NCBI GenBank assembly: GCA_027604685.1
Contig: JADHYX010000220.1
Location: 1-36,251 of the forward strand
Reading direction: 5' to 3'
Length of the DNA: 36,251 nucleotides
Origin: Lobulomyces angularis
Taxonomy: Eukaryota; Chytridiomycota; Chytridiomycetes; Lobulomycetales; Lobulomycetaceae
This document shows positions 23,814 through 36,251 of this stretch, piece after piece (position 1 is the first letter of the stretch; every line of letters starts with the position of its first letter). The notes beneath the pieces were generated by a model. That model was not told where the DNA came from. It saw only the letters and a list, made by a program, of their open reading frames with translations, and did not search any database. The position numbers and the translations under genes are program-made.

Positions 23814-24052
23814 TTTATTCAAACAACTGATAGTGTGACAGACAAATTTACTCAAATTAATAGCTTTTTATGAATAAACAAAAAAATGGAAATTTTAACT
23901 GAAAATTCAAAGTATCCAAAATTTTATGTTGGATCAATTTTTTTTAACAACTTTTAATTGTTGCAGTTTTGCCACTCTTTGAGGTACAATTTAACAGTAA
24001 AAATTTTTCATATAAAAATTTTACTTTTTCCCAAAAAAAATATACAAGCAAA

Positions 24053-24822
24053 ATGGTTAGTAATGTGATGATGGGGATTGGTCTTGGAATTGCGGCTATA
24101 AGTAACAGCAATAATTCTTTTTGGATAATTTAATAATTTCTCAATTTTTGTTTATCGTAGCAGTGCTGGTGTTCACTGACCAAGAATTTTTGAATGACTT
24201 CAAGATTTTATTTTGTAAAACTAAATCAAGGTACCAAAAGAATTTATTTCAAAAGAACAAATGTTGGGATAATAATACAGAAAAAGAAAAAAACGAGTCA
24301 GACTTTCAAAAAGAAAAAAAAGAAAAAGAAGATACGAAATTTGATGAACTCAGTGAAATATTAGAAAACCTGCCGGTTGATGAAGATGATTCGAAAAATA
24401 AGAAAAAATGCTTTGATAATGAGAAGGAGGAAAAAGAGAATTTAATTATTGAAATTGATTTCGAAAGTAAAAAGGAACAAATAGAGAAAAAAATTCATGA
24501 ACAGCCAACTACTGAAAAGATTAGCTCTGCACAGGAAAATATTTTTCCATTATCACCATCCTTTTCCACTTCAGGTTCTTTCATAGATTTTGAAGAAAAC
24601 TCAAATCCCAACTTTAAACATTCAAAGACCATTGGTGAAAGTGAAAATACACTCGGAATACCAGACTCCTGTTCAAACTCAATTGCCTCTATAGATATGT
24701 TTGTTTTGGCTGAAATGAATTCTCCCAAAAGTAGTGAGGTTCATGGTGATGGCTTGAATTTAAATAGTTCATTTATTTCTGAAGCTTCCAGTTTATCAGA
24801 TGACGAATTTGAGAAGATTTAA
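24053..24822 (+). CDS. N-terminally membrane-anchored acidic protein
   Basis: Not recognised. Two exons: 24053-24101 and 24161-24822 (236 aa). The phase-1 join completes a hydrophobic N-terminal segment (about residues 4-21, NVMMGIGLGIAAITVLVF) with no cleavage-site look, so a signal anchor is likely. After a short basic patch (CKTKSRYQK) the remaining ~190 residues are rich in Glu, Lys, Asp and Ser and probably disordered. Two acidic-flanked aromatic motifs fit the LC3/Atg8-interacting pattern: KFDELSEIL and the last residues SDDEFEKI. This suggests an organelle-surface adaptor, which is inference only. The anchor resembles the Gly/Ala-rich anchor of mitochondrial proteins such as Pam18, but there is no J-domain. 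Confidence 0.72.
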
Positions 24823-25060
24823 AATGCATTTTTTTTTTTTTGTGTTTCAATTTTATTACATGTTTCTTCACTTGGAATATTTTGTTTTTATTTTATTTTT
24901 TTTTCTTTGGTGCAAGAATGTAAATTTTTTTAACTACACTTTAAATAAAAATTAAATAAATATTCAATGAAAATACAACGATTATAACAAATTTTCTACT
25001 TTAATTTTTTAAACATAGAACCTCTATTTAAAAAGTAACAATACAAAAAAATTAAACTTT

Positions 25061-26318
25061 TTAAGTTGCGTTTTGAAAATTTACAGGAGGACTGTTTTCA
25101 TTATGAGGATTGTTAATGGAATTTTCATTAGCTTTTGTAAAATTTGTTGAATCAGCAGCTATATTAGAGGTTATATCCCTGTTATTCTGTTGATAATCTT
25201 GAGGTTGCAACTGACTTACATCTCCTTCATAGGGTAACTGATTACAGTTAGTATCATAGTTTGGATCATAATTCTGGTATTGCTGATTATAGTTTGGATC
25301 ATAATTAGCATCATAGCCGTTTGCATCATAAACGGCATTAGGGTCATATCCTCCATTAGCCATTGCATAACCATTACCATTGTCTGGATAGCCCTGATAA
25401 CTATAATTATAATAAGGATCAAAATTTGCGTTATTCCCAATATTTTGTGTATTATAAGTAGGACCCTGTGCAGGATAGTTACTGTTATATCCGTAACTGT
25501 CAACGGGAGGAGATTGAGATTTCATAGAAGGTGCAGAAGCTGTATTTGAGTTTTGCAAACCTATTTAATATTAATGAAAGTTTGAAATAAAATAAAAATA
25601 TATATATATATGTATATATATACCGTATCCAGATGCTCCACTGACAGTAACAGGGATTGTTTGAAGTGGTGTAGTATCATCGAGGGCTAAAAAATTCAAT
25701 TTTATTAATAAATAAAAATCGCATGTTGTTTACGTTTTGTTGCATAGACGTAGTTAGAAGGTTTTGCGTAAGTAGGAATAGAATCCTCTTCTTTTCCTCT
25801 TTTACAAGAGTTATATATACAAACGCCGATAGCACAGAGCAAAACAAAGCCGACAATGGCAGCAACTATAATTATGATTCGTAAAGTGTTGGGAGATATA
25901 ACTGAAGTGTTTTGAATTGAATCAGCAGTAGCGGTTGGAGTTTTAGATGATGTGGTTCCAACAGTAGGTGTAGATTTAAGAGATGTAGAAGCTTGTGATG
26001 TTGTTGGAGGTTGGGAAGTGGAAGTTTCTACTACTTCTGATGTAGAAATCACAGGAGGAGGGGATGTTGGTGGAGGAGCTACAGATGCTAAAAAAAAATA
26101 AAAATTAAGATTTAAAATAAATTCAAAAAATTACTTGTTGTAGGCGGCAATGAAGTGGTAGGAGGAAGTTCTGAGGTAGAGATGACAGTAGTAGAAAGGA
26201 CATCAGTTGAGGCAGGAGGAAAAGTTGGTAGCTGAAAACAGGTTGTGACTCCAGGAATATCAACACAAGGAATTTGTGCTGTTGCAAATGAAAGTAGAAG
26301 AAACAAAAACACCTTCAT
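25061..26318 (-). CDS. Mucin-like single-pass membrane protein, Mid2/Wsc-like sensor layout
   Basis: Type I surface protein with the layout of fungal cell-wall stress sensors. Four exons: 26135-26318, 25734-26087, 25624-25686, 25061-25560 (366 aa). A signal peptide (about 1-15, MKVFLFLLLSFATAQ) precedes a short domain with two cysteines (18 and 27), then about 100 residues rich in Ser, Thr and Pro that should be heavily O-glycosylated. One membrane segment spans about 130-152 (IIIIVAAIVGFVLLCAIGVC), with a CKRGK stop-transfer patch. The cytosolic tail (about 160-366) is rich in Asn, Tyr, Gln and Asp, with loose YDPN/YDAN repeats near 270-305. There is no WSC Cys module, so the sensor role is inferred from layout. 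Intron 3 carries an AT-dinucleotide run (about 25598-25622). Confidence 0.85.
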
Positions 26319-26376
26319 TGATGTCCACAAAATTTGAAAAATGAAAACCTGTTCCCAGCTACCAGAAACAATTTAA

Positions 26377-26435
26377 TTTATATATACTGCGCCACTCTGG
26401 TGCCACGTTTTTGTGGCAGTTCTCCGGTGTGGCGC
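26377..26435 (-). promoter_or_regulatory. TATA box and GCCAC palindrome cluster of the mucin-like gene
   Basis: On the minus strand a TATA box (TATATATAAA, plus coordinates 26377-26386) lies about 60 bp before the ATG. Directly upstream is a GC-rich island with four GCCAC cores in alternating orientation. The outer arms are GCGCCAC (26389-26395) and GTGGCGC (26429-26435). The inner arms are TGCCAC (26401-26406) and GTGGCA (26413-26418). The arms form nested perfect inverted repeats, which suggests paired binding of a regulator or a cruciform. Confidence 0.6.
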
Positions 26436-26613
26436 TGCGGCACTTACATCAAGAATTAAACTCTTTAAGTTGGAAATTGATCTTTGAAACAATCAACAAA
26501 TATTTTTGATCTAAATATTCTAACTACAGTTCATTGTGGTTTTCAAATGTATTTTCTAATGGCAAAAACTTTGTTTTTTTTTGTAATTAGCATTATTGTA
26601 TTTTTTTACTGTT

Positions 26614-28446
26614 CTAATATTTTACATGGGAGATAAATCTAATTGTAGCACTGCCTGGCGTTTTTAAACTAACTGCTGGTGAATAAGAAGCTAAAAATTA
26701 ATTTTGCAACATAAACTTTTCAAGTATATAACGAAAAAAAATTACCTTTTGGTAACTCCGAAAAAGCTACTATGTATTCCTCATTTTCATAATTCATTTT
26801 CATAATTCTTAGTTGATGCATGTTTAAGTTCAACTACAAAAAACATAAAAAATAATTGTATTTCTATTTTATTTACTTCAAATCTTAAAGTATCTCCATT
26901 TTTAAATGTTGGCATTTTCCCTGCAACAGATTTACCGTTATTATGCAATTTTCCTTTTGAACAATAGAGGTATCCAAAATTGTAATCGCCTGCCCAAGTT
27001 TTCTGAAAAAAATAAGACGTAAAAAAAAATGTAATAAATTGTAAACATGCGTACACGAATAGTATCAAGGGCATTTGAGATTCCAATTCCAAAATATCCA
27101 CAAACTTCAATAATGTCTATCTCCCAAGTTAAAACACCACTTGACACGGATTGATGAGAAAGTATTGTGTGTTCATCTTCATTAGCTGAATATACAATGG
27201 TTTCCGAAGTATCTTCCCAATTTAAATTATAAGCATACTGCTGCGATACAACTGGAGCCCCTGTAGCAAAAATCAAAACCAATTTAAATTTCGATAAACA
27301 TTAATAATATACCTTTTAAGACACGCTCTTTGCAAACATTACTCAGGCATTCTGAACCAACTGAACCTGGAAAAAATTTCTTTTTAATTATCTAATCACA
27401 ACAAATGAAAGAAAAAAAACCTAGTTTTTCTAGCTGCATTAATTCACTACTAGTAAAATCTTCAAAATTGATTAATGACAGCAAAGCAGTCAATTGATTT
27501 GGCGTGTAACTATTGTTTGAAACCCACAACAATAATGAAAAAAACATTGCCTGACCAAAAGCACAGTCTTTAACACTGTAAAAAACTTCCTGTACAATGT
27601 CAAAAGGAGATGTTATTAGTGCCACGGAAGACAATGCCCCTGCAGAAAATTTTAATACTATTTTCGTTAAATCCTCAAATTGATATTCCTGATGAGTAAA
27701 AATTAATATATGCTTAAAAATTAGTTGCTGTTACTTTCGTAAGAAGCAAGCTCTCTACAAAATTTTCATTTGACAAATTTTTTATAAAGAACTCATTACT
27801 AGTTTTCAACAGCAACCATGCCTCATAATACCTAGCTACACAACTACACTGGACACAAAATTTTTGATTTTGTTTAAATAATTTTTCGTCGATTATCCCT
27901 GAATTGAAAAATCTAATTAAAGTTTCAAATGGTGCTTCCAACATTTTAGGCAATTCAATGTAGTTGGAGCAGGATGTGGAAGAATTTGTAAATAACAATT
28001 TTTCAAAAACTTTACTTTGACTCGCCAACAATCCTTTTGTAAAAAAAAAAATAAAAAAAAAATAACTTATTTCGCACAATTTTGATACCTTTTAACCCCT
28101 TGATTTCCTTTTTTTGAGCACCAACTACGAATGTAACATCATTATATTGTGAAGTTGAGATTTTATCTATTTGGAAGTATAAAACCATTACTTATGAAAA
28201 AAAATTTTCTTTTTCATACCCAAATTTATTAAAATTCGTTTGACATCATCTATACTAACATAAATCTAAAAAAAATTAATAAAAAATACGTTGAAAATTA
28301 GTGAAACTTAATTTTAGTTACATTTTCATCCAGTTTTATTTTATCTTTAATGAAATTTCCAACGTTGAAGTTATCTTGTAGCTGCTATTAGAGTAATTAA
28401 CATCAGCAAGTTTAATTTAAATAAAAAAAAAAATCTGATTTACCAT
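26614..28446 (-). CDS. BTB-BACK-SPRY protein (CUL3-type adaptor candidate)
   Basis: Likely substrate adaptor for a cullin-3 ubiquitin ligase, by domain order. Eleven exons keep phase: 28444-28446 (ATG only), 28322-28384, 28220-28265, 28089-28166, 27735-28033, 27421-27688, 27313-27366, 27055-27260, 26877-27002, 26746-26833, 26614-26690 (435 aa). The BTB fold begins near residue 38 (YNDVTFVVGAQKKEIKGLKG, then LLASQSKVFEKLLF). BACK-like helices follow (about 150-250, FVESLLLTK, AFGQAMFFSLLLWVSN). The SPRY domain fills about 270-432 (SGVLTWEIDII, YFGIGISN, AGDYNFGYLYCSKGKL, SYSPAVSLKTPGSATIRF). The first two or three exons, before the BTB fold, are supported by splice signals and phase only. Ten introns in 1.8 kb is the highest density in the window. 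Confidence 0.87.
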
Positions 28447-29276
28447 AGAATCAAAAATTATAGTTTATTTATTTTATCAACAAATTTAAAAAGTGAGTTG
28501 TGCGCCACCAATGCCAATTCAAAGTTTTTGTAAGAAAAAATTCATTCGAATTTAAAAAGCAACTTTAAAGGTTGAATACTGTCGATAAAGCCTTTTCGTT
28601 AAATAAATATACATTTTAAGAGTCAATACCTTTTTAAAAAAGTTAATTTAAAAACATTTGATTGAGTTGCATTGAGCGGGTCAAAATTTTAAAGTGTTAC
28701 ATTTTACAAACTTTGTATTGATCTTTTTTGAATGATAATTTTTATCAAATATTTTATTAATAGAACTTTTTGGAAGTCATAAGAAAAAAAAAACAGTTGT
28801 ATTGTTTTTTTTATAAAGGACTTTTTTTTGTGTAGAAACTAAATAGAAAAAGCTGTGTTAGATTCAATTAATGTAAAAAAAAATTGTTATTCATGGTAAA
28901 AACACCATGAAGAATTGAATTATTTGAAAATTTGTAAGACGAAGTTTGTTTTCTTGAAAGACATTTTCCAATTCAAGAATTTTTAGAAAGCCTTCTACGG
29001 TAAAACTTCTTACCATATTATCCACAGTCACCATTAGACTGCATAGTCTATATAAATTGCATAGAATCATCGGCAACAGCTATAAAAATCTTGCCAACAT
29101 AATAGAAATAGACTGTAAACAACAGATTATTGGCCATAGATTACTAATTGATACACCGTAGATTCATTGATTTCTTTAGTCTCTTATGCATAAATAAGAT
29201 AGAGTATAAAAGGAATGCAAAACTCTACAACGCTATATACCAAAAAAACTATAAAGATATAATAGAAACTTTAGAA
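28447..29276. other. Divergent promoter region
   Basis: Between the starts of the BTB-BACK-SPRY and fungalysin genes. A minus-strand open frame at 28891-29076 (61 codons) looks like chance. A small hairpin (TCATGGT / ACCATGA) occurs near 28890-28910. The fungalysin TATA box is listed separately. Confidence 0.5.
29205..29213 (+). promoter_or_regulatory. TATA box of the fungalysin gene
   Basis: TATAAAAGG, a near-ideal TATA element, 72 bp upstream of the fungalysin ATG. This fits a regulated, highly inducible secreted-enzyme gene. Confidence 0.6.
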
Positions 29277-31769
29277 ATGCATCCAAATTCAATTTTAACT
29301 TCTCTTGCTTTAACATTGGCTGTTTCTAGTGCATTTAACTTACCGGAATACCTGCAACCTGCTTCAGAGTTTGTTATTAACGAAGTTCCTCCTCCAAGTC
29401 TTATTCAACCAACTCCTAAATCTTTTGAACAAAAGCAACAAATTGCCACTGATTATCTTGTGAACATTACAGGAACCCCAAAGGAAAAAATTTCTTTAAC
29501 TTCATCGTAACAATATAAAAAATATTTTATTATTGATATTAAAGTTTTTTATTATTCAGTGTTGAAAGTGGGGGAAAAGTATTGAATTTTCATTTTGCTC
29601 CAACCGAAGAAGGCAAAATTGTTGACAATGCAAACGGAAATGTTATTGTTGATGATAATGGCAACGTTTTGTCTTATGGTTTGGCATGGTTACCAAAGGG
29701 AAATGCTGCTCCGTTGTCCCTAATCAAGACTGCAACCATTGACAGCAATACTGCTTTGAAAAATGTTGCAGCTGCTTTGAATTTGGCTTATGATGAAAAA
29801 GCCTTAACTATTGAAGAGGTCGATGGTGTTAAAAAAATTAGCAATTTCGGTGAACAAGTTAAAGGAGTCATTAGGATTAGTGAGAAATTTTACAGAACTA
29901 CCACAACATTAGAAAAGTGTTTCAATGTTGTTCTTCAACTATCCACCAGTGATTACTTGACTATTTTGTAAGATAAAACTTATTTTTTATACTAATAAAT
30001 ATGGTGTAGTGTTTCTCAAAATACTGGAAAGATAATTGCAGCAAACAACTGGCTTGTCAGGGACTCATTTCAAGCTGCAAAAAAATTAACTAAAAGAGAA
30101 ACCACATATAAATATAATGTATTGGGATTTCCAAAAGCTGATTTAACTGAAAAAAGAGAAATTTTAATCAACCCAGCTGATAAAACCGCCTCTCCCTTAG
30201 GATGGTATGTGAAAGAATAAAACAGGAAACTTACTTTATTTTCTTTTAGGCACAACGTTGGTAATGGTGATGTTGGTACAACTACTGGAAACAATGTTAA
30301 TGCCCAAGAATTCCAAAATCAAAACAGTCCAAAGCGACCCACCAGTAGCACCTTTAATTTTGATTATCCTGTCAATGAAGCTAAAAGCCCTAAAACTTAC
30401 TGGGAGGCAGCAACAGTTAATACTTTTTATGTCACCAATGCTGTTCACGATATAGCTTACAAATATGGTTTTGATGAAAAGTCAGGAAATTTCCAAAAAA
30501 ACAATTTTGAGAAGGGTGGAAAAGGAAATGATTTAGTTATTGCTAATGTTCAATCAAGTGTTATAGTCAACGGACAAAATACAAACAGTAATTTACTTAA
30601 AAAAAAAAAAATTAAATTTTACTATCAATTTTTTGAAGATGCTAATTTTGGAACTCCACCAGATGGTTATGAAGGAGAAATGAACATGTATCTCTTTACT
30701 TCAACTAATCCACATAGAGATGGTGATTTTGAGAACAACGTTATTGCACATGGTATATAATTTAAAATTTTTCTCGGTGATTAAATCATTGAACAGAACT
30801 GATGCATGGTATCACTAATCGTTTAACTGGTGGACCAGCCAATGTTAACTGCTTAAACACAAAGGAGGCTGGTGGAATGGGAGAAGGTTGGTCAGATGTG
30901 AATGCCTTTGTTTTAACGACCAAAGCTGCTGACAACAGAAATACTGACAGAACAACTGGTTCATATTTGCTAAATAATGCAGCTGGAATTAGAAAATATC
31001 CCTACTCTACCAATATGAATACAAATCCTTATACATTTAAAGATGTGAAAGCGCTAAATCAAGTTCATGCAACTGGAGAAATATGGGCTACCCTCCTCTT
31101 TGAAGTGTACATAAAACATTTTAATTTCTTTTTCGTTTAAAGTTACATTCTTTTGTTTAACAGGTACTGGAATATGATTGATAAATCAGGATTCTCAACC
31201 AACATGTTGGATAACGCTAGTGGCAAAGGAAACACCGATTTTTACCAGATTTTGTTAAATGGTAATTTTACAAAGTTTTTTATAAATTACATTTTTATAT
31301 CTTTAGGCTTGAAACTGCAACCATGTAGCCCTACCTTCTTGAGCGCCAGAAATGCCATAGTTTTAGCAGATAAGAATTTAGGATCAAAGTACGAATGTGA
31401 GATTTGGAATGGTTTTGCCAAAAGGGGAATGGGAACTGGTGCAACTAGTAGTTTCATCAACAATTACGAAGTTCCTGCAGGTAGGCAACTTAAGAAATTT
31501 CTTTACTAACTTGGTTATATTCGCAAACAGCTTGTAGCGGTACACCTCCTGTCACAACAACTACTACAGTTATTACAACAACAACCACTACAGCTACAGC
31601 AACCCCATGTGCTCACGACAAGTGTGTTGTTGGTGATGCTCTTAAAGCAAATTGTGACTCCTGTGTTAAAAAGATTTGTGATCAAGACTCCTTTTGTTGT
31701 AAGGATAGTGGAAGTTGGGACACTATATGTAAAAATGCTGTTAAATCCGTATGTAACCTTACTTGTTAG
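29277..31769 (+). CDS. Secreted M36 metallopeptidase (fungalysin) with Cys-rich C-terminal module
   Basis: Zinc endopeptidase secreted as a proenzyme. Nine exons: 29277-29506, 29560-29967, 30010-30204, 30250-30587, 30639-30752, 30797-31106, 31164-31261, 31307-31480, 31531-31769 (701 aa; typical fungalysins are about 630). It has a signal peptide (about 1-19, SILTSLALTLAVSSAF), an FTP-type propeptide to about 270, and the catalytic domain from GWHNVGNG. The zinc site is HELMH (about 428-432, its His and Glu split by intron 5), with the third ligand in GMGEGWSD (Glu about 458). All catalytic residues are present. After the catalytic domain comes a Thr-rich linker (about 630-645), then a 54-residue module with ten cysteines (CAHDKC, CDSC, FCCKD, TC at the end). 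Intron 4 (51 nt) is stopless; removing it restores the family motif NANFGTPPDG. Confidence 0.94.
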
Positions 31770-32908
31770 AAGTTAGTATTTTTTAATTAGAAGTGTAATA
31801 TTAGTAATTAAAAAAATAAAGTAAAGTTTTTTTAGATGGCAACTCATCCTATAAAAATTCTTTGAATTTTAGTTTACTCCTCATGTAACTCTAGTACAAT
31901 TTCTATCAATTCTATATCCTTATTCAAAAAATATTATAATTTGAGGTAATGTTTTGTGATAAAGATATTTTTCAAAACAAAGATTATTTAGGGATATGAC
32001 AAAATAATATAAATGAAGGTTTAACTTTTAGAGACTGAGTTATTCAGTTAATACATAAATTAAATATAATCAATATATAAAACTAATATCATTTTAAAGT
32101 TTTATTTTTTTATATGATTTTATATTCAGCTAGAAATAATGTTTCATCAAACCCCTGTACCATTATGCCCAGTTTAAACTTGTGCTTCAAATCGAGTGAG
32201 AATAATTGAACAATTTACCGAATTACTGAAGGAAAAGGCTCATAAATTTTAATTTTTCAACTCTTTAAACTAATATCTCGTTTCTAATTTTTGAATTGAA
32301 ATGGTTATTTTTCTTCTGAGTCCTTGGTATCCTGCTTTCTTTTTAAAAAGGTTCGTTATTTTCTTTAACAATTTGTTTTCTTTTTTGCATCTCTCAAACA
32401 GATTTCTTTTTTGTAAACTTACTTTGTCATAGTTAAAAAAATCACAATAATTATGTACTTACGGGAAAAAGAATAGGTACATTCTTAATTGCTATTAATG
32501 CTAAGAGAAGAACCTTTTAGATTTTACAATTTCGTTCAAAAAAATGGCCGATTCAATTTTGTTTTTAAATTATGAACAACTATAGGTATTTTACTGTTTG
32601 TGATTCAATGAATGATCACCCTCTTTTGTTGCAGAGAATAACAGCTATTCTAATATCAATTAATTCTCATTTCAATTGGCAAATACAGATAATATGTATA
32701 TAATTGAAAACTTCATAGAAAATGTCTAAAGTTTTAACCAAATTTAATAGTTCAAGATTTAATTATACATAACCGTTATTACAAGCATTATATTTCACTT
32801 AATAAAAATAGTTATTATCTTTTACAAACTTAAAAGGTTTAAATCTCCGACCTTAAAGTCATTAAAAAAGTTATCATTACATTAACATTTTCTTTTTTGT
32901 AAATAAAA
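31770..32908. other. Intergenic spacer
   Basis: 1.1 kb between two plus-strand genes. It contains an AATAAA signal about 45 nt after the fungalysin stop. The remainder is unique-looking A/T-rich DNA, somewhat less homopolymeric than other gaps. I found no open frame over 60 codons and no convincing tRNA; one TTCAAATC string near 32187 lacks a matching acceptor stem. Confidence 0.45.
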
Positions 32909-35654
<2,746 letters not shown>

Positions 35655-36251
35655 AAACTAACTCTGAGAATAATCTTCTCTATTTTTATTACACAGTTTT
35701 TATTTATTGATTGTTTATGGCAGTAGATATTTATATTCTCATAAAAGATAAAAGAAGATACTTAACCTTGAATTGTTTTTATTATTTTTTCTGTTATTAT
35801 GTAATGCACGTTAGATATTCATTGTAATACCTTTGTAATCCTTTGTATCAAACTTATGGTTATCCTTTGTAGTTCTTTGTCTAGTTCTTTGTGTTTCTTG
35901 TGATTGTTTTATGGAAAAAAAATGAGATAAAATGATTGTTGGAGGTACACTTGAAGACATCGATGTTATTTGTGGTTGATAACAAAATGTATAGTGCTCA
36001 AAAATGGAAAGAAACTTCAAAAAAAATTACCTTTAATATTCAAATTGAATAACAAGTCCATTCATATATGAATTCAGTATGAGAAAATATCTTTTTTGCA
36101 TTTTTTACTTTTTAGAGTCTTTTCTACTTTTGACATTTTAGGTATTGATCTTTGTTTTTCATTTGAAATAACATATAAAATTTAGTAGACATAAGTCATT
36201 GGATTGAATATAAGAATTTTAATTATTTTCTGTTACCATGAATTTTTGAAT
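35655..36251. other. 3' flank to window edge
   Basis: Downstream of muskelin. Holds a short TTTGT-rich repetitive patch, listed separately. On the minus strand an ATG at 36059-36061 is followed by a 31-nt open stretch and a good donor (GTAATT). The only in-phase acceptor would give a 34-nt intron and a short frame, so I do not call a gene. Confidence 0.4.
35827..35902. repeat. Short imperfect TTTGT-rich repeat
   Basis: Five TTTGT cores, most within C/T-C-TTTGT-A contexts, some spaced by 11 bp (for example CCTTTGTAAT followed by CCTTTGTATC). It lies about 175 bp past the muskelin stop and is probably simple low-complexity expansion. Confidence 0.35.

Noticed and set aside
25216..25549. Long open frames on both strands opposite and out of phase with the last exon of the mucin-like gene
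   Set aside because: They are by-products of the repetitive codons for Tyr, Asp and Asn; only one frame joins the upstream exons in phase.
28891..29076. 61-codon minus-strand open frame and a small TCATGGT/ACCATGA hairpin
   Set aside because: No protein features; a 7-bp hairpin is not unusual at this scale.
32140..32230. tRNA-like B-box string TTCAAATC with a nearby A-box-like region
   Set aside because: No 7-bp acceptor stem or cloverleaf could be formed around it.
35811..36061. Possible minus-strand gene start at the window edge
   Set aside because: The first exon and donor look fair, but the only in-phase acceptor makes a 34-nt intron, shorter than any resolved here, and the frame then ends after about 48 codons.

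Overview
This is an ordinary-looking but very AT-rich and intron-dense nuclear region of a eukaryote. The gene set points to a fungus, most likely an early-diverging, non-Dikarya lineage: Hse1/STAM, Tlg1/syntaxin-6, TFIIH Tfb1, an FSH-family serine hydrolase, an M36 fungalysin with a Ser/Thr/Pro-linked Cys-rich tail, a large mitochondrial-type PPR protein, and a complete muskelin. I cannot name the species. A PPR gene implies a mitochondrial genome, which argues against anaerobic Neocallimastigomycota and microsporidia.

I rebuilt sixteen genes by hand from GT(GC)...AG borders, requiring reading phase to be kept across every junction. The models contain 76 introns, mostly 40-75 nt. Nearly every long open stretch is only one exon of a split gene. 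Layout from left to right: HSE1 (-) and an acidic protein of unknown function (-); a divergent 1-kb promoter region with a degenerate tandem array; an F-box/WD40 protein (+) and syntaxin-6/TLG1 (+); ribosomal protein S28 (-) divergent from TFB1 (+); an FSH-type hydrolase (-) divergent from a tiny protein gene (+); a ~1,450-residue PPR protein (+); an F-box protein with a leucine-rich C-terminal part (-); an endonuclease/exonuclease/phosphatase-fold protein (-); a membrane-anchored acidic protein (+); a mucin-like type I membrane protein (-); a BTB-BACK-SPRY protein (-); a fungalysin metallopeptidase (+); and muskelin (+).

There is no operon logic and no mobile element, CRISPR array, rRNA or convincing tRNA. 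One loose functional theme is ubiquitin-ligase substrate receptors: two F-box proteins (SCF), a BTB-BACK-SPRY protein (CUL3 type) and muskelin (CTLH/GID type). Membrane traffic (Hse1, syntaxin-6) and the cell surface or secretion (mucin-like sensor, fungalysin) are also represented.

The items most worth a second look are: the mucin-like protein with an Asn/Tyr-rich low-complexity cytosolic tail and a compact GCCAC palindrome cluster next to its TATA box; the N-terminally anchored acidic protein ending in a LIR-like motif; the Cys-rich module on the fungalysin; start codons cut off by introns; stopless 3n introns; and a possible non-coding RNA between syntaxin-6 and RPS28. I did not find evidence of a new multi-gene system.
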